Positions 34,215 through 43,145 are shown, numbered from the stretch's first letter. The stretch is 44,558 nt of DNA from an uncultured Granulicella sp. (GCA_903932155.1 CAIZFH010000194.1:1-44558), one strand, 5' to 3'. Made by a program: numbers and translations. The notes: generated from the sequence alone by a model not told the origin.

Positions 34215-35351
34215 TTGCTCTATTGGCTGCTATACCAGAAGCTGTTTCCGTACTTCAGGGTCTTCCGGATCTTCCGGTATCTGACCTTTCGCACGGTCTT
34301 TGCCAGCCTGACGGCGCTGTTGATCGGCATGCTGATTGGGCCGTATGTGATTGAGAAGCTGCGCGAGTTTCAAATCGGCCAGTACGTGCGCGACGACGGC
34401 CCCGAGACCCACCTAAAGAAGGGTGGAACGCCCACAATGGGCGGCGTACTCATCTGCATCTCCATCCTCGTCCCGACCCTGCTCTGGGCCGATCTCTCCA
34501 ACCCTTACGTCTGGGTGGTTGTGTTATCCACGCTGGCTTTCGGTGGCATCGGTTTTGCCGACGACTACCTCAAGGTCGTGCGCAAGCAGAGTAAGGGCCT
34601 CACGTTTTGGCAGAAGATGGGCCTGCAGTTCGCGGCCAGCGCCGCTGTCGCCGCCACCTTGGTACGCCTGGATGTACGCGGTAGCTACTCTACCAAGCTG
34701 ATGGTGCCCTTCGCCAAGAACTTCCGCCCAGACCTCGTCTGGCAGTGGATGGGCCACATCCCGCACGCGCACTGGATCGCGTATCTCCCGTTTGTTCTCT
34801 TCGTGATGCTGGTCATTACGCTCACCAGCAACGCGGTCAACCTGACAGATGGCCTCGACGGCCTGGCCATCGGATGCACCATCATTGCCGCCGGAGCGCT
34901 GGCGGTGCTGACCTATGTCTCCGGCCACGTCGTCTTCGCGGACTACCTCGAGCTGCAGCGCATGCCCATGGTCAGCGAGCTTACAGTCTTCTGCGGCGCC
35001 ATGGTGGGCGCCAGCATCGGCTTCCTGTGGTATAATGCCCACCCTGCCGAGATCTTCATGGGCGACGTCGGCTCGCTGGCCCTGGGCGGCGTCATTGGCA
35101 CGGTCGCGGTCATCATTAAGCAGGAGCTACTGCTGCCCTTCATCGGTGGCGTATTCATTATGGAGGCCGCCAGCGTCATCCTGCAGGTGGGCAGCTACAA
35201 GCTACGTAACGGCAAACGCATCTTTAAGATGGCTCCGCTGCACCACCACTTCGAGCTGCTCGGCTGGAGCGAATCCAAGGTTATCGTCCGCTTCTGGATC
35301 ATGGCGCTGGTCTTCGCCCTCTTCGCGCTGACTACGCTCAAGCTGAGGTGA
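34215..35351 (+). CDS. mraY: MraY, phospho-N-acetylmuramoyl-pentapeptide transferase
   Basis: This 378-residue, ten-helix enzyme transfers phospho-MurNAc-pentapeptide to undecaprenyl phosphate to form lipid I on the inner face of the membrane. The TTG at 34215 aligns with the E. coli start (LLYWLLYQKL... FRYLTFRTVFASLTALLIG). Motifs are DDGPETHLKKGGTPTMGG, FADDYLKV, NLTDGLDGLA, GDVGSLALGG and APLHHHFELLGWSE. It heads the partial cell-wall cluster; murF does not precede it. Confidence 0.93.
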   Translation: MLYWLLYQKLFPYFRVFRIFRYLTFRTVFASLTALLIGMLIGPYVIEKLREFQIGQYVRDDGPETHLKKGGTPTMGGVLICISILVPTLLWADLSNPYVWVVVLSTLAFGGIGFADDYLKVVRKQSKGLTFWQKMGLQFAASAAVAATLVRLDVRGSYSTKLMVPFAKNFRPDLVWQWMGHIPHAHWIAYLPFVLFVMLVITLTSNAVNLTDGLDGLAIGCTIIAAGALAVLTYVSGHVVFADYLELQRMPMVSELTVFCGAMVGASIGFLWYNAHPAEIFMGDVGSLALGGVIGTVAVIIKQELLLPFIGGVFIMEAASVILQVGSYKLRNGKRIFKMAPLHHHFELLGWSESKVIVRFWIMALVFALFALTTLKLR

Positions 35352-35353
35352 GT

Positions 35354-35689
35354 ATGGAGAAACTTGCTCGTCGTTACGAGTGGATACTATGGAATGTGGC
35401 AGCGTTCGGATTCTGGATGGCTCTCATCATCGGGCGTCCTGCTATATGGCCAATGCTTACACTCCTGCTACCGTTGCAAGCAGCTATCAGTTGGGTTGCT
35501 GTTAATTTCCGTAAGCGGTCGCCGGCCATGTGTTGGGTTTTTCTTTTTGTTTTAGGAGTAGGGTTTTGTTGGATTTCCTATGTTCACTTTGGAGTGTGGT
35601 GGCTTCAGTTGATTGGAGTCATACCACTTGGACGCACAGCATGGGTTCTCTGGTCAAATCGTGCAACGGCCTTTGCTGAGGAAAATTGA
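35354..35689 (+). CDS. Small membrane protein inserted between mraY and murD (unknown)
   Basis: This 111-residue protein from ATG 35354 uses a GAGGTGAG ribosome site that overlaps the mraY stop. It has about four hydrophobic segments (WILWNVAAFGFWMALIIG, WPMLTLLLPLQAAISWVAV, MCWVFLFVLGVGFCWISYV, WWLQLIGVIPLG). Codon use is AT-richer than in its neighbours (many tt-rich codons around 35540-35590). It shares one base with the murD start (TGATG), so it is fully embedded in the operon. I do not recognise it; it is not part of the usual cluster. Confidence 0.7.
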   Translation: MEKLARRYEWILWNVAAFGFWMALIIGRPAIWPMLTLLLPLQAAISWVAVNFRKRSPAMCWVFLFVLGVGFCWISYVHFGVWWLQLIGVIPLGRTAWVLWSNRATAFAEEN

Positions 35690-37059
35690 TGATGGAACTG
35701 AAGAATAAACGCGTGTTGGTGGTTGGCCTGGGCAAGTCGGGAAAGTCCGCGGCGTTGTTTCTGCACGAACGAGGAGCCAAGGTCACTGTCTCCGACTCGC
35801 GTAGCGCAGAGGCGCTTGCCGGCGAGATTCCCGCGCTGCTGGACGCGGGAATCATGGTGGAGACCGGCGGCCACGGCCTGCTCACCTTCCGCCGCCAGGA
35901 CTTGATTGTGGTCTCGCCCGGCGTTCCCTACGACACGCCGGAGTTGAAGCAAGTGCGCGCCTTTGGGCTGCCCATCATCGGAGAACTGGAACTGGCCAGC
36001 CGTTTCCTGCAAGGCCAGGTCGTGGCCATCACCGGCTCCAATGGCAAGACCACCACAACCTCCCTGTTGGGCAAGATCTTCGCCGACGCGGGCGGCCCTA
36101 CCCTGGTTGGCGGAAACATCGGCACGCCGGTCATCGACCTGATCGCACAGAGTACGCCACTTACAACCAGCGTCATCGAGGTCTCCAGCTTCCAGTTGGA
36201 GACGGTGGTGGAGTTCCGTCCGCACATCGCCGTAGTGCTGAACATTACGCCCGACCACCTCGACCGCCATCGCACCTTCGAGAACTACGCCGCTATGAAG
36301 GCCCGCATCACAGCGCAGCAAACGCCGGAGGACTTCTTCGTCCTCAACGCCGAAGGCAAGCCAACCCAAATGCTTGCCGCGCATACCAAGGCCCAGGTCT
36401 TCTGGTTCAGCGGGCGACGGCAGATCAAGCAGGGTGCTTTTGTGCACGGCGAGAGCATCGTCTTCCTCCCGCGCGAGGGTGCGAAGCCGGAGCCGGTGAT
36501 GCCGTTGGCGGATATTCCACTGAAGGGTGCGCACAACGTGGAGAACGTCCTCGCGGCGGTATGCGCAGCCAAGCTGGGCGGAGTTTCTGCCGAATCCATT
36601 CGCTCTTCGGTCGCCAAGTTCAAGGCAGTCGAGCACCGCCTGGAATTTGTTGCAAAAATACGCGACATCTTGTTCTTCAACGACTCCAAGGCAACCAATG
36701 TGGACGCGACCAAGAAGGCGCTGGAGGCCTTCCCCGGCGGCGTGCACCTGATTCTCGGAGGCAAGGACAAGAACTCCGACTATACCGAACTAGCTGATCT
36801 GATCCGCGCTCGCGTGAAAGTTGTTTACACAATTGGTTCGGCGGCAGAGAAGATCGAGCGCCACTTGGCGGGAGTCGTCAAGATAGTCTCAGCGGGCATG
36901 CTTGATGTAGCCGTGCGCCAGGCTACACAGCTTGCCGTCGCAGGAGATGTGGTACTGCTTGCGCCGGCCTGCGCGAGCTTTGATCAGTTTACGAGCTATG
37001 AGCATCGCGGGCGCGTCTTCAAGGGGCTGGTCAAGGGCCTCGCGAGCGGTCCAATATAA
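35689..37059 (+). CDS. murD: MurD, UDP-MurNAc-L-Ala:D-Glu ligase
   Basis: This ~456-residue Mur ligase adds D-glutamate to UDP-MurNAc-L-Ala. It has the N-terminal Rossmann-like VLVVGLGKSGKSAALFL, the ATP loop ITGSNGKTTTTSLLGKI, NITPDHLDRH, the carbamylated-Lys region, and C-terminal NDSKATNVDATKKAL. The ATG at 35689 overlaps the upstream stop, with GAGG 7 bases before. ftsW follows after 17 bases. Length is normal. Confidence 0.93.
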   Translation: MMELKNKRVLVVGLGKSGKSAALFLHERGAKVTVSDSRSAEALAGEIPALLDAGIMVETGGHGLLTFRRQDLIVVSPGVPYDTPELKQVRAFGLPIIGELELASRFLQGQVVAITGSNGKTTTTSLLGKIFADAGGPTLVGGNIGTPVIDLIAQSTPLTTSVIEVSSFQLETVVEFRPHIAVVLNITPDHLDRHRTFENYAAMKARITAQQTPEDFFVLNAEGKPTQMLAAHTKAQVFWFSGRRQIKQGAFVHGESIVFLPREGAKPEPVMPLADIPLKGAHNVENVLAAVCAAKLGGVSAESIRSSVAKFKAVEHRLEFVAKIRDILFFNDSKATNVDATKKALEAFPGGVHLILGGKDKNSDYTELADLIRARVKVVYTIGSAAEKIERHLAGVVKIVSAGMLDVAVRQATQLAVAGDVVLLAPACASFDQFTSYEHRGRVFKGLVKGLASGPI

Positions 37060-37076
37060 GCAGGGAAGCGGGCGGA

Positions 37077-38168
37077 ATGGCAAAGCGCGTTGGCGTCGAC
37101 AAATGGCTGTTCGGCACCGTGCTGCTGCTGGTGCTCTTCGGGCTGGTGATGGTCTTTTCCGCCTCGGCCGTGATGTCGCAGGCGGAGTCGGGCTCGCCCT
37201 ATAAATACGTCGCTAAGCAGGGTATGTATGCGCTCTTCGGGATGATTGCGCTCTTCGCGCTGATGCGCGTGGACTATCGTCGTTATAACAGCTACCCGTT
37301 TGTTGGCTCAGCGGTTGCGCTCACCGGAATGCTTCTGGCAGCCGTCTTCGCCATACCCGCGCTGAACCATACTCACCGCTGGTTCAGGTTGGGCAGCTTC
37401 TCCTTCCAGCCATCGGAGCTGGCAAAGCCCGTGCTGGTACTTTTTCTCGCGTACTTCCTGCAAACACGCATCCACACCATGGACGACTGGAAGGGCACGA
37501 TCCTGCGAGCGGTGCTGCCACCGCTGGTCTTCATCGGTCTTATCCTGAAGGAGCCGGACCTGGGCACCGCGCTGGTCTGCGCCGCGGTCACCATGGCCAT
37601 GCTCTATCTTGCCGGAATGCAGGTCAAGTGGATTGGTGTGGGCCTGCTGGCCTCTTCGCCGGTACTCTACTACATGCTCTGGATGGTTCCCTTCCGTCGC
37701 GCGCGGATGGAGATATTCTTTCATCCCGAACTGGATCCGCTGGGTAAGGGCTTCCATATCACGCAGTCGCTCATTGCTGTCGGCACCGGTGGAATCAGCG
37801 GGCTGGGCCTGATGGAGGGCCGCCAGAAGCTCTACTTCCTGCCCGAGGCCTGGACCGACTTCATCTTCGCCAATATCTCCGAAGAGTTGGGTCTGCTGGG
37901 CGCGCTGGCTCTGGTTTCGCTCTTCTGCTACTTCGGCTATCGCGGGCTGCGCGCCGCCTTCCTCTCCACCGATCCGTTTGCGCGCTTTCTGGCCTTTGGG
38001 CTTACGTCCGCGGTGCTCATCCAGGCCTTCTTCAATATCAGCGTTGCCATCGCGCTGGTGCCCACGAAGGGGATCACGCTACCGTTCATCTCCTTCGGTG
38101 GCACCTCGCTCTTCTTCACTCTGGCCGGAATGGGTGTGCTGTTGAACATTACGCGTGAGATCGATTGA
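37077..38168 (+). CDS. ftsW: FtsW, septal peptidoglycan polymerase/lipid II-linked SEDS protein
   Basis: This 363-residue ten-helix SEDS protein has the canonical segments VLFGLVMVFSASAV, HTHRWFRLGSFSFQPSELAK, PDLGTALVCAAV, EAWTDFIFANISEELGLLGA and LPFISFGGTSLFF. FtsW polymerises septal glycan with FtsI. It overlaps murG by one base. Position in an mraY-murD-ftsW-murG order supports FtsW over RodA. Confidence 0.92.
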   Translation: MAKRVGVDKWLFGTVLLLVLFGLVMVFSASAVMSQAESGSPYKYVAKQGMYALFGMIALFALMRVDYRRYNSYPFVGSAVALTGMLLAAVFAIPALNHTHRWFRLGSFSFQPSELAKPVLVLFLAYFLQTRIHTMDDWKGTILRAVLPPLVFIGLILKEPDLGTALVCAAVTMAMLYLAGMQVKWIGVGLLASSPVLYYMLWMVPFRRARMEIFFHPELDPLGKGFHITQSLIAVGTGGISGLGLMEGRQKLYFLPEAWTDFIFANISEELGLLGALALVSLFCYFGYRGLRAAFLSTDPFARFLAFGLTSAVLIQAFFNISVAIALVPTKGITLPFISFGGTSLFFTLAGMGVLLNITREID

Positions 38169-39301
38169 TGACAGAGCGAGTCGGCGAGTCGGCGAGTCCG
38201 CGAGTAAGCGGTAAGGCGCTGAGGGTTCTGATCGCAGGTGGAGGCACTGGCGGTCATGTGATTCCGGCGCTCGCCATCGCTCGTGAGTTGCGCGACGCGC
38301 ATGCCGCCGAGGTGCGCTTTGTGGGCACGGCGCGCGGGTTGGAGACGCGCCTGGTCCCGGAGGCTGGCTTTCGGCTCGATCTGGTGCGCTCGGGCCAGTT
38401 GAAGAATGTCAGCCTGGCCACGCGCCTGCGCACCGCCATCGATCTTCCGCTTGGGGTGGAGGAATGCGTACGTTTGTTACGCAAGTTTCGCCCTCAGGTA
38501 GTCGTCGGTGTTGGTGGCTACGCTAGTGGTCCAGCGATGTTGGCGGCAATTCTTATGCGAGTGCCCACGTTGGCCTTTGAGCCCAACGCCGTTCCGGGCC
38601 TGGCCAACCGTTTGGTCGGGCGATGGGTCAGCGCTGCTGCAGTAAACTTCGCGCAAACCCAGCGCTACTTTCGCAATGCGCGAGTGACTGGGATTCCTGT
38701 GCGTGCGGAGTTCTTCGCCATAGAGCCGAAATCCGCCACCGCGCCGCCCAGGCTTCTTGTCTTCGGTGGCAGCCAGGGCGCACGCGTACTGAATGAGGCA
38801 ATGCCGAAGATCGCGCGACGACTGCTCGATCAGTTTGCAAATCTGGAGATTGTGCACCAGGCGGGCGCGCGCCACGCGCAATCGACCGCCGAGGCCTACG
38901 CCCGCGCCGGTTTGGCCGACTCGCAGCGTGTGCGCGTGCAGCCCTATCTGGACCAGATGCCGCGCGAGTTTGCCGCGGTCGATCTGCTCCTGTGCCGCAG
39001 CGGCGCCAGCACCATGGCGGAGCTTGGCGCTGCTGGGAAGGCCTCGTTGCTAGTGCCGTTTGCCCTTGCCGCGGACGACCATCAACGCCGCAACGCAGAG
39101 GTATTCGTTAATGCAGACGCGGCATCCATGTTGACAGAGGCTGAACTTGCCGAACCCGACCGTCTGCTGAATGAGCTTGCGACGCTGCTTGCAGATCCGC
39201 AGAAGTTGAGCGCGATGGGCGAACGGGCACACACCCTTGCGCGCCCAGATGCAGCACAGCAGATCGCAACTATGATTCTGCATCTGGCGAGTAAGGGCTA
39301 A
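38168..39301 (+). CDS. murG: MurG, UDP-GlcNAc:lipid I N-acetylglucosamine transferase
   Basis: This 377-residue GT28 enzyme forms lipid II. It shows LIAGGGTGGHVIPALAIARE, GGYASGPAMLAAIL, EPNAVPGLANR, FGGSQGARVLNEA, CRSGASTMAELGAAGK and PFALAADDHQRRNAE. The ATG at 38168 overlaps the ftsW stop. The N-terminal codons run over a small GCGAGTCG-type repeat (38175-38210), so the first ~15 residues are not conserved family sequence. murC does not follow; the cluster ends at the terminator here. Confidence 0.93.
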   Translation: MTERVGESASPRVSGKALRVLIAGGGTGGHVIPALAIARELRDAHAAEVRFVGTARGLETRLVPEAGFRLDLVRSGQLKNVSLATRLRTAIDLPLGVEECVRLLRKFRPQVVVGVGGYASGPAMLAAILMRVPTLAFEPNAVPGLANRLVGRWVSAAAVNFAQTQRYFRNARVTGIPVRAEFFAIEPKSATAPPRLLVFGGSQGARVLNEAMPKIARRLLDQFANLEIVHQAGARHAQSTAEAYARAGLADSQRVRVQPYLDQMPREFAAVDLLLCRSGASTMAELGAAGKASLLVPFALAADDHQRRNAEVFVNADAASMLTEAELAEPDRLLNELATLLADPQKLSAMGERAHTLARPDAAQQIATMILHLASKG

Positions 39302-39352
39302 ATAGCAAGCTGCTAGTGCTGCTGAGTGCTTTCAAACTGCAGTAAGTAAAAC

Positions 39353-39388
39353 AAAAGGCTGAGGATTGTTTGCCTCAGCCCTTTCGTT
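39353..39388. terminator. Bidirectional terminator between murG and YXWGXW gene
   Basis: AAAAGGCTGAGG and CCTCAGCCCTTT form an 8-bp GC-rich stem (39357-39364 and 39373-39380) with an 8-base loop. A-run on one side and CTTTCG on the other allow use from both strands. It ends the mraY-murG transcript and the convergent minus-strand gene. Confidence 0.65.
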
Positions 39389-39412
39389 GCTCAGATTGAT
39401 TGGTTCTGATAC

Positions 39413-40324
39413 TTACCGGTGTCCGCCACCACCACTATGTCCACCGCCGCCACTGGAGCGTGCACCACCACCTCCAGAGAAGGATCGTGTACCACCACCG
39501 GAGTTGCCTCCGCCAGAATAGCTACGTGCGGGCGGTGCGCTTGAGTAGTTGCGAGCTGCCGGTGCGCTTGAGTAGTTGCGTGCTGCCGGTGCGTTGGAGA
39601 AGCTGCGAGCTGCCGGTGAGTTGGAGAAGCTGCGTGCTGCCGGTGCGTTGGAGAAGCTGCGAGCTGCCGGTGAGTTGGAGAAGCTGCGTGCTGCACCGTT
39701 AGAGGTGGGCCGGGGTGTCATCGCAGTGCTACGGTTGGCGATGTTGTTGCCGTTAATGCCTGCTCCGCGGTTTTCCGCAGTCGCGCTGCGATGAAAGTCC
39801 TGAACTCCCCTGCGCGCGAACGCGGCGCCTCCGGGCCGTCCGTCGAATCCTTCAACCCGATGGTTGTACACCGTGCCGTCGCGGAAGCCCAAGTGGTTAT
39901 ATTCGCCGTTATACATGAAGCGACCGCCGTGCCAGTAGCCCCCCCAGAATCCGGTGCCGAAGTAGCCGAAGCCGTAGTTGATGCCACCGTAGTAGCCGAC
40001 CCTGCGACCCCAGTATCCCGCGTTCCAGAGGTAGGCTTCACCACCCCAACCCCAGTATCCGGGCGTCCACAGAGCGCCCTCGTAGGGCGGGTAGACCCAA
40101 GCTCCATCCACCCAGTAGTAGCCGTCGTCGCCGTAAGCCCAGTAGCCGGGTGTCCAGATGTATCCGTATCCAGGCGCGATGGGTTGGTCATAAGCCGGAA
40201 TAACAGGCGGAGCGATACCGACTGAGACAGCCACCTGTGCGTTGGCAGCAACCGGTACGAACAGTAATGCTCCAGCGATCGCTGCCGCAAGCATCGTGCT
40301 CATCAAAACTCGCGTGATTTTCAT
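39413..40324 (-). CDS. Secreted repeat protein of the YXWGXW/BcpO-like type
   Basis: This 303-residue protein has a signal peptide ending in AANAQ (about residue 30). It then has tryptophan/tyrosine/glycine repeats (YIWTPGYWAYGDDGYYW, LWTPGYWGWGGEAYLW), the YXWGXW pattern of an exported family of unknown role. The second half is low complexity: 9-residue repeats AARSFSN(S/A)P, then AARNYSSAP, and a Gly/Ser-His tail (GGGGHSGGGGHR). It starts at ATG 40324 with AAGG upstream; the longer open frame beyond is a shadow. A structured leader lies ahead. Confidence 0.75.
   Translation of the reverse strand: MKITRVLMSTMLAAAIAGALLFVPVAANAQVAVSVGIAPPVIPAYDQPIAPGYGYIWTPGYWAYGDDGYYWVDGAWVYPPYEGALWTPGYWGWGGEAYLWNAGYWGRRVGYYGGINYGFGYFGTGFWGGYWHGGRFMYNGEYNHLGFRDGTVYNHRVEGFDGRPGGAAFARRGVQDFHRSATAENRGAGINGNNIANRSTAMTPRPTSNGAARSFSNSPAARSFSNAPAARSFSNSPAARSFSNAPAARNYSSAPAARNYSSAPPARSYSGGGNSGGGTRSFSGGGGARSSGGGGHSGGGGHR
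39528..39696 (-). repeat. Tandem 27-bp repeats in the YXWGXW gene
   Basis: About six to seven copies of a 27-base unit encode AARSFSNxP/AARNYSSAP. The S/A alternation shows that a 54-base pair of units was itself copied. Such arrays change length by slippage or unequal exchange. Confidence 0.75.
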
Positions 40325-40375
40325 GGTAATTACCTTGTACTGCCGGTCCTTCGCTTGCCCGATGAAACTTTGAAA

Positions 40376-40448
40376 CCGCGGGTTGCGCGGACTGCAGTTG
40401 CCGGAATTCATCCGGCCCGGCTCCGACAGCCTCTTCGGATCGGCCCCT
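40376..40448 (-). ncRNA. Structured leader ahead of the YXWGXW gene (possible cis-regulatory RNA)
   Basis: On the minus strand three hairpins are spaced closely: TCCGA/TCGGA (40422-40439), GCCGGA/TCCGGC (40400-40416) and CCGCG/CGCGG (40376-40390), 52 bases or more from the ATG at 40324. The segment GGGCCGGATGAATTCCGGC followed by AAC resembles the SAM-I (S-box) core GGCCC..AUGAA..CC.GGCAACC, but the downstream GGUGCUAA part is missing. It could be a riboswitch-like or protein-binding leader, or coincidence. Nothing else is seen in 40325-40615. Confidence 0.4.
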
Positions 40449-40615
40449 ATGAACTCCTGTTGAATTAGACCCAAGATACGCCGTTTGGTTGCGCCGCGTA
40501 AGTCCCGATTGTGCGGTGTGTTACGAACGCCAACTACGGCCTCTCTTCCTCGGTTGGCTATGTCCACCGGGTTCCGGCTTGGTAGAGTAAAGGAATGAAG
40601 GACAATGAGGATTTG

Positions 40616-41869
40616 ATGGCATCCCCGCTGCCTGCCGGGTTCCTGTGGGGCGCAGTGCGCGCGGGAATCAAGACCAGCGGCAATCTGGACGTTGCCATAG
40701 CTGTCGTGAGTGGTTCTGGCGCAGCGGTTGGCGCAGCCATGTTTACCTCCAATCGAGTAGTAGCAGCCCCAGTTACTGTGGGGCGGCGCCATCTGGCGTC
40801 CACAGGCGGACGCGTTGCGGCAGTGCTGGTGAACGCGGGCAATGCCAACTGCGCCACCGGCGCGACTGGCGTCGAGGGCTGCGTGGCCACCTGTGTGGCC
40901 GCGGCAGAGAGCTTCGGCTGTATCTTCGACGAGGTCTTTCCCTCCTCCACAGGAATCATCGGCGTCCCTTTTCCCGCTGAGAAGGTTGTCGCTGCAATAC
41001 CCGAGTTGAAGGCATCCATTGGCAATACCGAGCAGCACGCGGAGGCCTTTGTGCGTGCCATCATGACAACAGATACGCGGGTCAAGACTGCTCAAGCGCT
41101 TGTGCCGGCCGCATTGTTCGATCCCGCGCAGGATGCCGGCAACGCAGCCGAGGTGCGCATATGGGGCGCGGCCAAAGGCGCGGGAATGATCTATCCGCAA
41201 CTGGGCGCTCCTGTTGGGCCTCCACACGCCACGATGCTGGTGTATCTTTTCACCGATATTGCGGCGGAGACAGCCGAGTTGAACTCGGCGCTGGCAGCGG
41301 CGGTCGAACCCAGCCTCAACTCCATCTCCATCGACGGAGACACATCGACCAACGACACCGTGCTTCTGTTGGCCAGCGGCGCAAGCGGCGTGCGCCTGAG
41401 CCGGGAGTTGGCTCCGGCCTTCGACACGGCACTAGGCGAAGTCTGCCGCTCTCTGGCTCGGCAGATTGTTGCCGATGGCGAGGGCGTAGGCCATGTCGTA
41501 ACGCTCGATGTGCGCGGCGCAGCAACCCACGCGGAGGCGCGACTGGTGGCGAAGGCCATCGCACATAGTCCGCTGTGCAAGACGGCCTGGTCCAGCGCGG
41601 ACCCTAACTGGGGCCGCTTGCTGGCAGCGGCGGGCTACAGCGGTGCCACGTTCGATGCCGAGCGCGTTCGTATCTGGATTGGCGACCAGCTTGTCTTCGA
41701 GTACGGCGCGCGCGCGGCCAGCTTCGACGACGTTGCCGCGCACCAGGCAATGATGGAGCCTGAGTACACCATCACCATCGACCTGGGCGAGGGCAAGGGA
41801 GAGTGCCTCTTCCTTACCTGCGACCTGACGGTGGAGTATGTCCACATCAACGCAGACTATTCAACGTAG
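40616..41869 (+). CDS. argJ: ArgJ, glutamate N-acetyltransferase / N-acetylornithine acyltransferase
   Basis: This 417-residue enzyme moves acetyl from N-acetylornithine to glutamate in arginine synthesis. From ATG 40616 (GAGG 5 bases upstream) it opens LPAGFLWGAVRAGIKTSGN. Another ATG at 40595 sits directly on AAAGGA and is less likely. The self-cleavage/nucleophile site is Ala205-Thr206 (HATMLVYLF), preceded by WGAAKGAGMIYP. STNDTVLLLASGASG and WGRLLAAAGYSG are also typical. Its last 13 bases overlap the convergent MFS gene. Confidence 0.92.
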   Translation: MASPLPAGFLWGAVRAGIKTSGNLDVAIAVVSGSGAAVGAAMFTSNRVVAAPVTVGRRHLASTGGRVAAVLVNAGNANCATGATGVEGCVATCVAAAESFGCIFDEVFPSSTGIIGVPFPAEKVVAAIPELKASIGNTEQHAEAFVRAIMTTDTRVKTAQALVPAALFDPAQDAGNAAEVRIWGAAKGAGMIYPQLGAPVGPPHATMLVYLFTDIAAETAELNSALAAAVEPSLNSISIDGDTSTNDTVLLLASGASGVRLSRELAPAFDTALGEVCRSLARQIVADGEGVGHVVTLDVRGAATHAEARLVAKAIAHSPLCKTAWSSADPNWGRLLAAAGYSGATFDAERVRIWIGDQLVFEYGARAASFDDVAAHQAMMEPEYTITIDLGEGKGECLFLTCDLTVEYVHINADYST

Positions 41870-43107
41870 TCTCGCGGCAGAGTGCGCGCGCCCAGGAACA
41901 GGAGTGCCGTCGCACCCAGCATCGACACCAGCGTCAGTCCAAGCCCGGTGCTTAGCGTCGTGCGGTCGCTCACCATACCGATCAGCCGCGGCGAGGGCGT
42001 ATCGCCGAGCGCGTGGATCAGGAACAACTCCACGGCGATGGCCGTCGCGCGAACCGTGGCTGGTACGGCGTTGACGATGGCCGCGTTCAGCGGGCCCGTT
42101 CCCAAGAAGATGGAGAACATGGCCAGCGCCAGCGCGGGCAGCATCGTCGCGCGCGGGCCGAAGAAGCACAGCACTCCAAAGGGCACCGTGATCAGCGCCG
42201 ACCACGCCGAGACCAGGTACAACGCGCGATGGTTTGTTCGCAGCCAGCGTTGCGCGAGCCAGCCGCCGACGGCTGTTCCGCCGAGTCCTGCGCCGGCCGT
42301 GATGCCACCTAACGTGAGGCCAACCGTGTTGGGCGAGAAGCCTGCGCGCTGCAGAAAGCTTGGCATCCAAGCCGAGATTCCTCCCATCGAAAACGTCGTC
42401 ATCGCCATACCCAGCGTGGCGTACAGATACGGCGCGTTACTCGCAAGCGAGATTGCCTGCGCTCTGTGCTGACGCCCGGAAGGCTTCGCGTCCAAAGCTC
42501 CGCGTGCTGGCTCGCGCAGATATATCCAAATCAGCACCGCGATCATCAGGCCCGGAACGGCGGAGACGTAAAACGGCATCCGCCATCCCCAGCGCGCACC
42601 GACAATCTCGGCAATGAGGTAGCCCAGCGCCGCGCCAACCGGAATCGCGGTGTAGAAGATGGTGAGGATGCGATTGCGGTCGTCTTCCGGGTAGAAGTCG
42701 GCCAGCAGCGCGGGCGCATAGATGCCCAGACTGGCCTCTCCGATGCCCAAAATGGCGTGGCGCAGCAGCAGCGAATCGAAGGCATGTACTGTTCCGGTCA
42801 GCACGTTAACGGCAGAGATCATCAGCGCGCAGATCACGATCAGCGGCTTGCGCGGCAGCCGGTCTCCCAGCCATCCAGTCAGCGGCGCGGCGCACATGTA
42901 CGTCAGGAAGAACCAGAAGGTAAGCGAGCCCAGAGCGGCGTCCGACACATGGAACTCGTGCTTCACCTGCTCCTGCACTCCGGGCAGGATGTAGCGGTCG
43001 ATGTAGTTGACGAAGTTGAGCGCGGTCAACAGCGCCAGCGCGGTCGCGGCTCCGGCCACCGAAGGCAGGCGGCGCGAATGCGTCAGATTGGGCGGCGGCG
43101 CAGTCAT
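41857..43107 (-). CDS. MFS transporter, spinster-like
   Basis: This 416-residue protein has 12 predicted helices. FVNYIDRYILPGVQEQVKHE and the loop GDRLPRKPLIV are the MFS signature region, and the N-terminal half resembles the spinster (Spns) branch. The substrate cannot be inferred. The 3' end overlaps argJ by 13 bases. The 3' neighbour and opposite-strand arrangement give no functional link. Confidence 0.8.
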   Translation of the reverse strand: MTAPPPNLTHSRRLPSVAGAATALALLTALNFVNYIDRYILPGVQEQVKHEFHVSDAALGSLTFWFFLTYMCAAPLTGWLGDRLPRKPLIVICALMISAVNVLTGTVHAFDSLLLRHAILGIGEASLGIYAPALLADFYPEDDRNRILTIFYTAIPVGAALGYLIAEIVGARWGWRMPFYVSAVPGLMIAVLIWIYLREPARGALDAKPSGRQHRAQAISLASNAPYLYATLGMAMTTFSMGGISAWMPSFLQRAGFSPNTVGLTLGGITAGAGLGGTAVGGWLAQRWLRTNHRALYLVSAWSALITVPFGVLCFFGPRATMLPALALAMFSIFLGTGPLNAAIVNAVPATVRATAIAVELFLIHALGDTPSPRLIGMVSDRTTLSTGLGLTLVSMLGATALLFLGARTLPRDYVE

Positions 43108-43145
43108 CTGTGGCGAGAATAGCAGGCTGCAAAGATACTCGCCTT

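Noticed and set aside
40325-41227. 900-base upstream extension of the YXWGXW frame
   Set aside because: It is antisense to argJ and carries no signal peptide; the proper start with ribosome site and signal peptide is at 40324.
41857-41869. 13-base convergent overlap of argJ and the MFS gene
   Set aside because: Both ends are fixed by intact reading frames; short convergent overlaps are ordinary.
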